Source of the DNA: Pseudomonadota bacterium
Lineage (GTDB): Bacteria; Pseudomonadota; Gammaproteobacteria; Burkholderiales; Burkholderiaceae_C
Assembly: GCA_021848345.1 (NCBI GenBank)
Contig: JAJZUV010000002.1
Coordinates: 186,001-250,000 of the forward strand
DNA length: 64,000 nucleotides
Direction of reading: 5' to 3'
Position 1 is the stretch's first letter, and each line of letters begins with the position of its first letter. The translations under genes were made by a program, and so were the position numbers. The notes below the pieces were generated by a model, which worked only from the letters and a program-made list of their open reading frames with translations, ran no database searches and had not been told where the DNA came from. Positions 17,909-26,690 of the stretch are shown here, piece by piece.

Positions 17909-18886
17909 TCAGGCCGCCGCGTGCGCGGCGCGCCACTCCGCCACCCGGCGCGGCAGCGCCTGCAGGCTGCGCAGGACCTGCACGCCTGTCGGCGGCCTCG
18001 ACAGGGCGGGCGAGGAGCCCCCGGCCCAGATCTCCACCCGGGCGGGCAAGGCCGAACGCAGCGCGGTGAGCGTGTCGCGCACCTGCGCCCTCGCGGGTTG
18101 GGCGCTGAAACTCAGCGCCAGGACGTCGGTGTGGTGCGCGGTCACGGCCAGCAGCATGTCGGCCACGGGAGTCTGCACCCCCAGGGACACGCAGTGGCAG
18201 CCTTCCAGGGCCATCATGGCCTCGGCCATCAGCAATCCCAGGCCGTGCGGCTCCTGGGCCATGGTGGTGAGCAGCACCCGCGGACGCTCGAGGGGCGAGG
18301 ACTCGGCCGCGCTCAACGCGGCGATGGCCCCGCGCAGCACGCGGTGCACCGTCTCGGAATACAGGTGCTCCTCGAACACCTGCAGTTCCCCGCGCATCCA
18401 GGACTCGCCCACCGCGGTGGTCAGCGGCGCGACGAGTTCGGTCACGAAGCGCTCCAGGCCCAGGCGGATCTGCGCCTGCTGCAGTTCGCGCCGCAGGCGC
18501 TCGGCGTCATGGCCACGCAACAGCGCGAGCCAGTGTTCCAGCCTGGCGTCCGGTGCGCCTGCCGCTCCTGCGGGAGACGGCGTGCGCGGCGCCATGGCCT
18601 CGAGTTGCTCGCGCGGCAGCGCCACGATGCGCCCCGGGCGGTGGCCCTGCATCATCAGGCGTCGCAGCAATTGCAGCTTGTACACCTGCTCGGCCGGGTA
18701 CAGGCGCTCGTCGGCCGCGTTGCGCAGCGGGGCCGGAAAGCCGTAGCGGCGCTCCCACATGCGCAGGGTGTCCTTCGACAATCCGGTGTCGCGTTCCACC
18801 GCGGCGATACTCAGGCCGCGCGCGTCCTCGGAGCTCGGCTCGTCCGGAGGCATGTTGTTTTTCGAGGTGATCGGGGGCTGGGCCAT
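17909..18886 (-). CDS. B12-binding MerR-family regulator (LitR/CarH type)
   Basis: Protein of 325 residues. A MerR winged helix (about residues 26-95, with DTLRMWERRYGFP) is followed by a helical bundle and a cobalamin-binding Rossmann domain. The adenosylcobalamin photoreceptor signature W-x9-EH is exact: Trp163, then Glu173-His174. The lower-ligand motif E-x-H-x-x-G is present with His214 (EPHGLG). Both are features of CarH/LitR, which bind DNA in the dark and release it when light breaks the Co-C bond. ATG at 18886 is used; ATG at 18853 is an alternative. It is divergent from the DUF3833 gene, across a palindrome. Confidence 0.88.
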   Translation of the reverse strand: MAQPPITSKNNMPPDEPSSEDARGLSIAAVERDTGLSKDTLRMWERRYGFPAPLRNAADERLYPAEQVYKLQLLRRLMMQGHRPGRIVALPREQLEAMAPRTPSPAGAAGAPDARLEHWLALLRGHDAERLRRELQQAQIRLGLERFVTELVAPLTTAVGESWMRGELQVFEEHLYSETVHRVLRGAIAALSAAESSPLERPRVLLTTMAQEPHGLGLLMAEAMMALEGCHCVSLGVQTPVADMLLAVTAHHTDVLALSFSAQPARAQVRDTLTALRSALPARVEIWAGGSSPALSRPPTGVQVLRSLQALPRRVAEWRAAHAAA

Positions 18887-18940
18887 GGCAGGACCCGATG
18901 ATAAGGGGCACGGCCGCCCGACTGCGCGCGCCCTCTGGAT

Positions 18941-18951
18941 TGTCCTGGACA
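18941..18951. promoter_or_regulatory. Palindrome in the LitR-DUF3833 divergent promoter
   Basis: TGTCC-T-GGACA is a perfect 5+1+5 palindrome in the 202-base intergenic region, 55 bases before the LitR start and 138 before the DUF3833 start, in a locally AT-richer patch. It is a candidate operator for the neighbouring regulator. No second copy was found by eye. Confidence 0.35.
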
Positions 18952-19088
18952 TTTTGATGGAATCGAGGCCCTCGCCCCACGCTTTCCGGAGGGGGCGACG
19001 GACCGGCGCATTACCATCGGGGGTTTGCGCAGGTCGCACGCCCGGGCGCTGGTGCCGGTGCCCCCTGTGTTTGTCCGGAATTCCCGCC

Positions 19089-19730
19089 ATGATCCAGCGC
19101 AGACCCGCCAGTTTCGAACTGCCTCCCGATACGGTCGTCGACACCCTGGGCGACGCGCCTTACGGCGACGCCCAGGCGACGCCCGCGCAGCCGGAGCTTG
19201 CTCCCGAGCAACTGGGCGAGCCCGCGCTGGCCGAGCGCGAACTGCGCCTGGAGGAATTCTTCAACGGACGCCTGTGGGCCGAAGGCGTGCTGTGCGACCG
19301 CCGCGGACGCGTGCGCAGGCGCCTGCGCATCGACATGCAAGCCCTGTGGGAGGGCGACTGGGGGCGCCTGCAGGAGTCCTATGTGTTCGACGACGGCGAG
19401 CGCCAGCAACGGACCTGGAGCCTGCGGCGCTTTCCCGGGCACGACGGCGTGCGGCGCTACGAGGCCACGGCGGCCGACGTGGTCGGTACCGCGCGCGGGC
19501 GGGCGCAGGGCAACGAGATGCGCTGGAGCTATGTGCTGGATGTTCCGCTCGGGCGCCTGCGGGTGCGCCTGCGCATGGACGATCGCATGTACCTGGTCGG
19601 CGACGCGCTGGTGCTCAACCGCATCGAGATGCGCAAGTTCGGCGTGCGTGTGGGCAGCCTGCTGCTGAGCTGCGGCAGGACCGACGCGACGGCCGACCTG
19701 GAACTCGCGCCCGCGCCGCGCGCGCGCTGA
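19089..19730 (+). CDS. DUF3833 family protein
   Basis: Protein of 213 residues. The core from about residue 55 fits DUF3833: LEEFFNGRLWAEG, RRRLRIDM, WEGDWGRLQESYVFDDGE, RTWSLRRF, ATAADVVGTARGRAQGNEMRWSYVLDVP and RMDDRMYLV-ALVLNRIEMRKFG. In other proteobacteria DUF3833 genes sit in light-induced LitR/PplR clusters with lipid-modifying genes, and here the gene is divergent from a LitR-type regulator. The family is often a lipoprotein, but this copy has a 50-residue acidic N-terminus without a signal peptide or lipobox, so it may act in the cytoplasm. Molecular function is unknown. Confidence 0.82.
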   Translation: MIQRRPASFELPPDTVVDTLGDAPYGDAQATPAQPELAPEQLGEPALAERELRLEEFFNGRLWAEGVLCDRRGRVRRRLRIDMQALWEGDWGRLQESYVFDDGERQQRTWSLRRFPGHDGVRRYEATAADVVGTARGRAQGNEMRWSYVLDVPLGRLRVRLRMDDRMYLVGDALVLNRIEMRKFGVRVGSLLLSCGRTDATADLELAPAPRAR

Positions 19731-19744
19731 GGCGCGTCGACCGC

Positions 19745-19761
19745 GCGCCCGCTGCGGGCGC
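19745..19761. terminator. Hairpin between convergent DUF3833 gene and pckG
   Basis: Perfect 7-bp stem, GCGCCCG and CGGGCGC, around a three-base loop in the 65 bases between converging genes. No T-run is present on either side. Confidence 0.4.
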
Positions 19762-19795
19762 CGCGATCAACGCGCGGACGCGCGGGCGCGCGGGA

Positions 19796-21661
19796 TCAGT
19801 CCTCGAGCGCGGACTGCAGCGCCTGGCGCACCGCCAGCAGTTCGTCGGGAACCCGCGGCGCCAGCCTGGCGAACAGTTCGTCGTGCAGCGCGAGTTCCCT
19901 GCGCCAGTCGGAAGCGGGCGCGTCGATCACGCGGTCGAAGTCCTCGGCGCCGAAGTCGAGCCCGGTCCAATCCAGGTCCTCCCGGCGCGGGCTGACCCCG
20001 AAGAAGTGATCCCGTCCCTGGGCCTTGCCTTCGATGCGCTCGATCATCCACTTGAGCACGCGGGCGTTCTCGCCGTAGCCCGGCCACACGAAGCGCCCGT
20101 CGGCCCCCTTGCGGAACCAGTTGACGCAGAAGATGTGAGGCAGCGTGGACGACTCGCCCTGCAGCTTGTGCTCGACGTCCACCCAATGGCGGAAATAATC
20201 GCCCATGTTGTAGCCGCAGAAGGGCAGCATGGCGAAGGGGTCGCGGCGCACCACGCCCTGCTTGCCGGCCGCCGCGGCGGTGGTCTCCGAGCCCATGGTG
20301 GCGGCCATGTACACGCCTTCCAGCCAGTTGCGGGCCTCGGTCACCAGCGGCACCGTGTCGGAGCGGCGCCCGCCGAACACGAAGGCGTCGATAGGCACCC
20401 CGGCGGGATCGTCCCATGCCGGATCCAGCGCCGGGTTGTTGGTGGCCGCCACCGTGAAACGCGCGTTGGGATGCGCCGCCTTCGCGCCGGTGGCCGCGGC
20501 GATTTCCGGCGTCCAGTCGCGTCCCTGCCAGTCGATGGCGTGGCGCGGCGCCGGGCCCATGCCTTCCCACCAGACGTCGCCGTCGTCGGTCAGCGCGACG
20601 TTGGTGAAGATCACGTCGCGCTCCAGGCTGCGCATGCAGTTGGGATTGGTCTCGAAGTTGGTGCCCGGAGCCACGCCGAAATAGCCGGCCTCCGGGTTGA
20701 TCGCCACCATGCGCCCGTCGGCGCGCGGCTTGATCCATGCGATGTCGTCGCCGATGGTGGTGATGGTCCAGCCGGGCATCGCGGCCGGCGGGATCAGCAT
20801 CGCGAAGTTGGTCTTGCCGCAGGCGCTGGGGAAGGCCGCGGCGACGTGGTACTTGCGTCCGGCCGGCGTGGTCACGCCGAGGATCAGCATGTGCTCGGCC
20901 AGCCAGCCCTGGTCGCGCCCCATGCGCGAGGCGATGCGCAGCGCGAAGCATTTCTTGCCCAGCAGCGCGTTGCCGCCGTATCCCGAGCCGTAGGACCAGA
21001 TCTCCGAGGTCTCGGGGTAGTGCACGATGTACTTGTGCTCGGCGTTGCAGGGCCAGGGCACGTCGGCCTGGCCGGGCTGCAGCGGCGCGCCCACGCTGTG
21101 CACGCAGGGCACGAAATCGCCATCGGTGCCCAGCAGTTCCACCACCGCGCGGCCCATGCGGGTCATCAGGCGCATGTTCACCGCCACGTAGGGCGAATCG
21201 GACAGTTCGACGCCGATGTGGGAGATCGGCGAGCCCAGCGGCCCCATGCTGAAGGGCACCACGTACAGGGTGCGCCCGCGCATGCAGCCGCGGAACAGCG
21301 CCTTGTCGCCGCTTTGCAGCAGCGCGCGCATCTCGGCCGGGTCCACCCAGTTGTTGGTGGGGCCCGCGTCCTCGCGGCGCACGCTGCAGATGAAGGTGCG
21401 GTCCTCCACGCGGGCCACGTCGGAGGGGTCCGAACAGGCCAGGTAGCTGTTCGGGCGCCGCATCGGATCGAGACGCCGGAAGGTGCCGGCGTCCACCAGT
21501 TGCTGGCAAAGGCGGTCGTATTCCTCCTGGCTGCCGTCGCACCAGTGCACCTTGTCGGCTTGCGTCAGGTGGGCGATGCGGGCGACCCAGGCGATGAGTT
21601 TGGCGTTGCGCACGTAATCGGGCACCGGGCCCGGCGCGCTGGCCTGAGGAATGGCATTCAT
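19796..21661 (-). CDS. pckG: Phosphoenolpyruvate carboxykinase (GTP)
   Basis: Gluconeogenic enzyme of 621 residues that converts oxaloacetate and GTP to PEP, GDP and CO2. The GTP class is clear from [35 protein letters not shown], the phosphate loop [13 protein letters not shown], the metal region [12 protein letters not shown], and [11 protein letters not shown] and [13 protein letters not shown]. Length matches the family. The ATG at 21661 gives the usual N-terminus; an upstream in-frame ATG at 21709 is less likely. It is monocistronic, and growth on organic acids (see the transport genes further right) would require such an enzyme. Confidence 0.96.
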   Translation of the reverse strand: MNAIPQASAPGPVPDYVRNAKLIAWVARIAHLTQADKVHWCDGSQEEYDRLCQQLVDAGTFRRLDPMRRPNSYLACSDPSDVARVEDRTFICSVRREDAGPTNNWVDPAEMRALLQSGDKALFRGCMRGRTLYVVPFSMGPLGSPISHIGVELSDSPYVAVNMRLMTRMGRAVVELLGTDGDFVPCVHSVGAPLQPGQADVPWPCNAEHKYIVHYPETSEIWSYGSGYGGNALLGKKCFALRIASRMGRDQGWLAEHMLILGVTTPAGRKYHVAAAFPSACGKTNFAMLIPPAAMPGWTITTIGDDIAWIKPRADGRMVAINPEAGYFGVAPGTNFETNPNCMRSLERDVIFTNVALTDDGDVWWEGMGPAPRHAIDWQGRDWTPEIAAATGAKAAHPNARFTVAATNNPALDPAWDDPAGVPIDAFVFGGRRSDTVPLVTEARNWLEGVYMAATMGSETTAAAAGKQGVVRRDPFAMLPFCGYNMGDYFRHWVDVEHKLQGESSTLPHIFCVNWFRKGADGRFVWPGYGENARVLKWMIERIEGKAQGRDHFFGVSPRREDLDWTGLDFGAEDFDRVIDAPASDWRRELALHDELFARLAPRVPDELLAVRQALQSALED

Positions 21662-21847
21662 GGGTTGGCTGGCTCCGTGTTCGGCATGGCCGCGCTGCGC
21701 GGTGTGCACCGCAACATCGGGCGTAGCCGTCGTTTTGGTCGTGGACGGCGCCGGATGCGCCGTGGAGCCAGTGTACTCACCCGTCGCACGCGCGACGGGT
21801 CTTCGCCGGCCGCCAGGATGCGCCGGCGCAACTTCGGTGGTGCGCTG

Positions 21848-22837
21848 TCAGGGGCGGTAGAAAGCCCAGAAGAATTCGCGTTGCGCCTTGGTCGCCTTGA
21901 CCTGTTGCATCGCGCACCTGGCGTGCAGCACCAGGTCGGCGGCGTCGCCGGCATCGTCGGGGAACAGGGTCACGCCCATGCTGATCGGGCATTGCCAGAA
22001 CAGCGCGTCCGACAGGGCGTAGGGCACGTCGAAGTCCAGTTGCAGTCGCTCGAGCAGGGGCGCGATGTTGTGCATGCCCTGGATGCCTTCGAGCACCAGG
22101 ACGAATTCGTCTCCGTCGCTGCGCGCGACCAGGTCGGTCTTGCGCAACGCGCGCAGCAGGCGCTGCGAGAACTGGCGCAGCACCGCGTCGCCGGCGGCGC
22201 GTCCGTGGGCCAGGTTGAGTTCCTCGAAGGCGTCGAAGTCCAGCACCGCCAAGGCCAGGAGCCGTCCGTTGCGCCGGCTGCGCTCCAGCGCCAGAGGGAG
22301 CATCTCGTCCAGCGCGGCGCGGTTGAGCAGGCCCGTCAGGTCGTCACGCAGCGGGCTTTGCTCCAGGCGCCTGCGCAAGCCGTCGCCCGCCTGGCGGTAG
22401 CCCTCGAGCTGCCAGGCCTCGTCGCGGCGCAGGCGCTTGTACAGCGCGCCCATCAGCGGGCGGCGCTGCTGCAGCGACATGCCGGCGGCGAAGAGCTCGA
22501 AATCGGCTGCGAATCCCGACGACATGGTCATGATCCACAGCGGACCCAGCCCCCAGGCGTGAAACAGCTTGCCGGTCTCGAGCATGCGTTGCTGCAGTTC
22601 AGGCGTGTAGTGCGGCGCCAGAAGTTCGCGGTAGTGGGCGCCGTGCAACTCGAGCAGCGAGGCCAGGGCGTCCTCTCCCAGCGCCTCGAGCATCTCGCCG
22701 CGAGCGAGCAGCGCGCGGGCTTGCGCCTCGAAGGACTTCGCGGCGACATCGGCACGCGCCAGCAGCGCGGGGGCATGCTCGCGCAGCGCGCGCGTTTCCT
22801 CCGCGCTGAGCTGCAGGAAATCGAGCAAGGTCTCCAT
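21848..22837 (-). CDS. Globin-coupled sensor with degenerate GGDEF domain
   Basis: Protein of 329 residues. Residues 1-155 form a sensor globin with the probable proximal heme ligand His93 in KLFHAWGLGPLW. Residues 160-329 form a GGDEF domain like that of the oxygen sensor DosC. The signature reads DGDEF (241-245), with the first Gly replaced by Asp. The upstream D-x-D-x-F-K-x-x-N-D motif reads DFDAFEELNL, losing Lys and Asp. The fold is recognisable but diguanylate cyclase activity is doubtful; it may act by binding GTP or a partner. ATG at 22837 is used. It is a single gene. Confidence 0.85.
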   Translation of the reverse strand: METLLDFLQLSAEETRALREHAPALLARADVAAKSFEAQARALLARGEMLEALGEDALASLLELHGAHYRELLAPHYTPELQQRMLETGKLFHAWGLGPLWIMTMSSGFAADFELFAAGMSLQQRRPLMGALYKRLRRDEAWQLEGYRQAGDGLRRRLEQSPLRDDLTGLLNRAALDEMLPLALERSRRNGRLLALAVLDFDAFEELNLAHGRAAGDAVLRQFSQRLLRALRKTDLVARSDGDEFVLVLEGIQGMHNIAPLLERLQLDFDVPYALSDALFWQCPISMGVTLFPDDAGDAADLVLHARCAMQQVKATKAQREFFWAFYRP

Positions 22838-22973
22838 CGTGGCGTTCCCCCGAGGCGGGCGGGCGGCGGGCACGCGGCGACTGCCGGAGCCTGTCCCTGG
22901 CGCGGATTGTCGTTCGCGCGGCCGACCCCAGGGCGGCGCGAGGCCGGGAAAAATGCCTTTCCCGTGATCTATT

Positions 22974-23957
22974 TCACGCCAGACGCTCGCGCATGCCGCG
23001 ACAAATCCGGTCGAAGGCCTCGCGCGCGGCCGGCAGGGTGTTGGCCATGGCCAGGAAACTGTGCAGCACGCCGGGGCAACGCAGCATCTCGCAGTCCACG
23101 CCGGCCGCGCGCAGGCGCTCGGCGTAGCGCTCGCCTTCGTCGCGTAGCGGGTCCAGCTCGGCGCTGAACAGCAGGGTCGGCGGCAGCACGCCCAGGTCGT
23201 CGGCGCGCAGCGGCGACACGTCCGGGTCCAGGCGCAGCGCGTGATCGGCGCAATAGTGGTTCCAGAACCAGCGCATGTCGTCGGCCGTGAGCAGGTAACC
23301 CTCGGCATAGTCCCGGTAGCTCGGCGTGTCGAAGCCGGCGTCGGTGACCGGGTAGACCAGCACCTGGAGGTCGGCCCCGCGCCGGTCCGGCGTGGCCGCC
23401 AGGCGGCGGGCCGCCACCGTGGCCAGCGTGGCGCCGGCGCTGTCGCCCATGACGACCAGGCGGCGCAGCGGACGACCCAGCAGGCGCTGGCCCTGCTCGG
23501 CGCCGAAGCGCAGCGCGGCCTCGGCATCGTCCACCGGAGTGGGAAAGGGATGCTCGGGGGCCAGGCGGTAGTCCACCGAGAGCACCGCGGTGCCGGTGCG
23601 CTGCGCCAGCAGGGCCGTGTAGGGTTCGAAGGCCGCCACCGATCCGAGCACCCAGCCGCCGCCGTGGAAGTACACCACCAGGACGTCGGGCGCGGGATCG
23701 TCGGCGTACAGCCGGGCCCGCAGCGTGGTGCCGTCGGGGACGGGGATGCGCACGTCGCGCAGGGTGGCGAGCTTCGGCGCCGGGCCGAACAGCAGTTCGA
23801 ACCAGCTCGGGAAGCGGCGTGCCTGCTCCACGCTGAGCCCGCTCAGGGGCTGGCGTCCGCGGGTGCGCGTGCGGCGCAGGAAATCGACGGTGGCCGGGTC
23901 CATCGCGGGGGGCGAGGATGTGGCGGATGGCGAGGGCGTGGCGGATGGCGAGGACAT
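22974..23957 (-). CDS. Alpha/beta hydrolase, hormone-sensitive lipase family
   Basis: Esterase or lipase of about 327 residues. It has the oxyanion motif YFHGGGWVLGS, the nucleophile elbow GDSAGAT, the acid in ELDPLRDEG and the catalytic His in LHSFLAM, together with LSVDYRLAPEHPFP. These are hallmarks of the HSL/bacterial carboxylesterase family. The N-terminus carries a Ser-Pro-Ala-Thr repeat encoded by an 18-base tandem repeat; the true start could be ATG at 23957 or at 23903 (MDPATVDF). It lies 10 bases from the DUF1289 gene on the same strand. The natural substrate is unknown. Confidence 0.9.
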   Translation of the reverse strand: MSSPSATPSPSATSSPPAMDPATVDFLRRTRTRGRQPLSGLSVEQARRFPSWFELLFGPAPKLATLRDVRIPVPDGTTLRARLYADDPAPDVLVVYFHGGGWVLGSVAAFEPYTALLAQRTGTAVLSVDYRLAPEHPFPTPVDDAEAALRFGAEQGQRLLGRPLRRLVVMGDSAGATLATVAARRLAATPDRRGADLQVLVYPVTDAGFDTPSYRDYAEGYLLTADDMRWFWNHYCADHALRLDPDVSPLRADDLGVLPPTLLFSAELDPLRDEGERYAERLRAAGVDCEMLRCPGVLHSFLAMANTLPAAREAFDRICRGMRERLA

Positions 23958-23964
23958 GGCGGGT
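23911..23964. repeat. Three 18-bp tandem repeats across a start codon
   Basis: Three consecutive 18-base units begin at 23911, 23929 and 23947 and share GGCGAGG-N3-TGGCGG. They encode the Ser/Pro/Ala/Thr-rich leader of the esterase on the minus strand, and the third unit contains the ATG at 23957. Changes in copy number would alter the leader length and possibly the start. Confidence 0.7.
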
Positions 23965-23967
23965 GGC

Positions 23968-24186
23968 TCAGGCGCGACGCCCGTTCTGGCGCGGCTGCCA
24001 TCCCTGCGCGAGCACGCGGCGCCAGATGACCTGGCGCTCGCCATCGCTCATGAACAGCCAGTTGGAGATCTCCGTCAGCGTACGGCCGCAACCGCGGCAC
24101 ACGTCGTCGAAGCAGGCCGAGCAGATGCCCACGCAGGGGCTCTGAGGAAGATCCGGCGGCAGCGGCGTGGGGTCGGAGGTTTTCAT
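23968..24186 (-). CDS. DUF1289 domain small protein
   Basis: Protein of 72 residues with the cysteine pattern of DUF1289: SPCVGICSACFDDVCRGCGRTLTEI, then W-x5-GERQVIWRRV. The four to five cysteines may hold a metal, but this is inferred. DUF1289 proteins are common small proteobacterial proteins of unknown function. ATG at 24186. It precedes the esterase gene by 10 bases and follows the PTPS-like gene by 31 bases, so all three may be co-transcribed. Confidence 0.87.
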   Translation of the reverse strand: MKTSDPTPLPPDLPQSPCVGICSACFDDVCRGCGRTLTEISNWLFMSDGERQVIWRRVLAQGWQPRQNGRRA

Positions 24187-24217
24187 CGCGGGTCGGGAGG
24201 GTGGAGCGCCGGCTTGC

Positions 24218-25285
24218 TCAGAACGCGCGGCCCGCCACGACGCCGCAGCCGTCGGCCTCGAGCAGGCGCACGGCATCGATGGCCGCCAACTGCGGCTGGC
24301 AGGCGCGCAGGATCCAGTGTGCCAGGGTCTGGGTGTCGGTGTCTTCCAGCCCGTCGATCTCGTACAGCGGCTGGTGGTCCAGGCGTTCGAACAACGGGCG
24401 GAACAGGGTCTTGACGTCGCCGAAGTCGACCACCCAGCCCAGCACCCGATCCAGCGGCGCGCTCAGACCCAGGCGCAGGCGGAAGGTCTGGCCGTGCAGG
24501 CGCGCCTGCGCGCTGCCGTCCGGCGCGCGGCGCACGCGTACCGCGCTGTCCAGGCTGAATTCCTTCCAGATGCGGTAGTCCTGGCCGTCGTAGCGCGCGC
24601 CGGAGGAGCCGGTCTCGAACACCGACACGCTGCGCAGGGTATCCAGCGACGGGCGCAGGCGTTCCCAGATCCAGGCCGCGAGCACTTCGCTGGTGGGATT
24701 GTCCAGGCCCTCGATGTCGTTGAGCAGCACGTGGTCGAGGCGCGCGGCCAGCGGGGCCCAGTGCGCGTCGAGGGTGTCGTGGTCGATCTGGGCCGCGCAC
24801 AGTTCCACCTCGAAGCCGTGACCGTGCATGCGACCGCATTTGTGCCCCGCGGGAACCCTGGGCAGGAAATGCGCGGCCTGGAAGCGATAACGCCGCAGGC
24901 TCAGCGCCTTGCCCTGCGCGTCGGTGCGCACGCCCTGGAAGGGCGTGCTGCGCAGCTCCAGCGCGGCCGGCACCGACCCGACGCGCAGGCGCCCGGCCAG
25001 CCACGCGACCAGGCTCGCGTCGTCGGGGTGGTCGAGCAGGCCGTTGAGATCGGTGTAGGCCAGCGGTTGCAGCGCCCTCGCCAGATGCTCGCGCATGGCT
25101 TGGACCTCGCCGCCCGCCGGCGAGCCCAGCGCCGACGCGGGCACATGGGCGCGCAGCACGAAGCCGTGGCCGTGCAGCCCATGCTCCCGATGGCCGCTGG
25201 GGAGCCGGGGCAGCCGGCGCGCGGCCTCGAAGCGCCCGCGGGCGCTGAGCAGGGACGGGGCGGAAGCGGGAGATGGCGACGACAT
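24218..25285 (-). CDS. Protein with three tandem 6-pyruvoyl-tetrahydropterin-synthase-like (T-fold) domains
   Basis: Protein of 355 residues; a normal QueD/PTPS has about 120. Domain 1 (about 15-125) keeps HGH (38-40) but has Arg in place of the first zinc His and no catalytic Cys. Domain 2 (about 130-232) is complete in the zinc region: His139, catalytic Cys150, His154 and His156, LDHVLLNDIEGLDNPTSE and Glu224. It lacks the usual DFGDLK strand. Domain 3 (about 236-350) has lost the zinc site (HGQ at 264-266) but keeps VVDFGDVK, ERLDH and the Glu of LLEADG. Single-domain enzymes work as trimers of T-folds, so one chain may mimic a trimer with one active site. The reaction (queuosine precursor, pterin or other) is not deducible. 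Confidence 0.82.
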   Translation of the reverse strand: MSSPSPASAPSLLSARGRFEAARRLPRLPSGHREHGLHGHGFVLRAHVPASALGSPAGGEVQAMREHLARALQPLAYTDLNGLLDHPDDASLVAWLAGRLRVGSVPAALELRSTPFQGVRTDAQGKALSLRRYRFQAAHFLPRVPAGHKCGRMHGHGFEVELCAAQIDHDTLDAHWAPLAARLDHVLLNDIEGLDNPTSEVLAAWIWERLRPSLDTLRSVSVFETGSSGARYDGQDYRIWKEFSLDSAVRVRRAPDGSAQARLHGQTFRLRLGLSAPLDRVLGWVVDFGDVKTLFRPLFERLDHQPLYEIDGLEDTDTQTLAHWILRACQPQLAAIDAVRLLEADGCGVVAGRAF

Positions 25286-25424
25286 GGGACGGAAGGCGGC
25301 TTCGGAGCGCCCCGGGGCGGGAGATCCCGGGCGCCGGGGGTCGAGCAAGCGCGGGTCGGCCCCGAGCCTGGTCAAGACGAAGTGTAGCCAGCGCGTCGTC
25401 ACCCAGGCTCCTAGAATTCTGCGG

Positions 25425-26645
25425 ATGCGTCCGATTCCCGCCGATTCCCCGCGTCTGCTCGTGCTGCTGGGCGCATTGAGCGCCATGGTGTCCCTGTCCA
25501 TCGACATGGGTCTGCCGGCGCTGCCGGGGCTGGCGACCGCGCTGCACGCACCGCAACGCGACGGCGCGCTCACGCTCAGCCTGTTCCTGGCCGGCTTCGC
25601 CCTGGCGCAGCTCGGATTCGGACCGCTGTCGGACCGCTTCGGCAGGCGTCCGACCCTGCTCGCCGGATGCGTGCTGTTCAGCCTGGGCAGCTTGGCGTGC
25701 ACGCTCGCGCCGGGCATGCCCACGCTGCTGGCGGCGCGCCTGCTCGCCGGCTGCGGCGCGGGCGCGGGCATGGTGGTGGTGCTGGCGGTGGTGCGCGATC
25801 TGTTCGAGGGCGCGCGGGCGCGCAGCCACCTGTCGACCCTGAACCTGATTCGCGCCATCGCGCCCATCGTCGCGCCATCCATCGGCGCCTGGGTGCTGCG
25901 CGTGTCCTCGTGGCGCGGCATCTACGCCCTGCTCACCGGCTTCGGGCTGCTGGTCACGCTGATGGCCTGGCGCGGCCTGGGCGAGAGCCTGCGCCAGCCG
26001 GATGCGCATGCGCTGCGCCTGCGACGCCTGGCAGCGAACTACCGCGACATGCTGGCGCACCCCGAGGCCTTCGGCCATGCCATGGTCAACGCGCTGGCCT
26101 TCGGCAGCCTGTTCGCCTATGTCGCCGGCTCGCCGCTGCTGATGACCCGCGTGCTGGGCCTGAGCCCGGCGCAGTACGGCATCGTGTTCGCCTGCACCGC
26201 GCTGGGCATCGTGGGCGGCGCCAGCACCAGCAAGTACCTGGGGCATCGGCACGTGCCGGGCCACCGGCCCCTGGCCGTGGGCCTGTGCATGGCCCTGGTC
26301 GCCGCGTGCATGCTGGTCGTGCTGGGCTGGCTGCCGCAGGCCGGGCTGGCCGCCTACCTGCCGTTGCTGCTGCTGGGCACCTTCTCCTACGGACTGATCT
26401 CCCCCAACGCGGTCCATGGGGCGCTGCACCCCATGCCCCACATCGCCGGGGTCGCCGGGGCCTCGCTGGGATTCGTGCAGATGGCCATCGGTGCCGCGGC
26501 GTCGGCGATGGTGGCCTGGTTCGACGACGGGCGCAGCGCGCACTCGATGAGCCTGACCATGGTGCTGTGTTGCGCGAGCGCCTTGCTCACCTACCTGGCG
26601 GTGGCGCGGCCGGCCCAGCGCCGACGACTGGCGCAGCCGGCGTAG
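25425..26645 (+). CDS. MFS drug-efflux transporter, Bcr/CflA type
   Basis: Protein of 406 residues with 12 predicted membrane segments. It shows the Bcr/CflA features D-x-GLPALP in the first helix and the A-motif GPLSDRFGRRPTLLAG between helices 2 and 3. Family members expel drugs such as bicyclomycin or small molecules by proton antiport. It is divergent from the PTPS-like gene with 139 bases between the starts. ATG at 25425; open frame upstream overlaps that intergenic region and is not family-like. Confidence 0.9.
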   Translation: MRPIPADSPRLLVLLGALSAMVSLSIDMGLPALPGLATALHAPQRDGALTLSLFLAGFALAQLGFGPLSDRFGRRPTLLAGCVLFSLGSLACTLAPGMPTLLAARLLAGCGAGAGMVVVLAVVRDLFEGARARSHLSTLNLIRAIAPIVAPSIGAWVLRVSSWRGIYALLTGFGLLVTLMAWRGLGESLRQPDAHALRLRRLAANYRDMLAHPEAFGHAMVNALAFGSLFAYVAGSPLLMTRVLGLSPAQYGIVFACTALGIVGGASTSKYLGHRHVPGHRPLAVGLCMALVAACMLVVLGWLPQAGLAAYLPLLLLGTFSYGLISPNAVHGALHPMPHIAGVAGASLGFVQMAIGAAASAMVAWFDDGRSAHSMSLTMVLCCASALLTYLAVARPAQRRRLAQPA

Positions 26646-26690
26646 CGTCGCGGCACATCCGCGCCCGCCCGAACCCTTTTTCGAACCATC

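Noticed and set aside
19025-23167. 1380-residue plus-strand open frame
   Set aside because: It covers pckG and the globin-GGDEF gene in antisense; both have strong family motifs on the other strand.
21848-23527. Extended open frame upstream of the globin-coupled protein start
   Set aside because: The residues before 22837 are antisense to the esterase C-terminus and are not globin-like.
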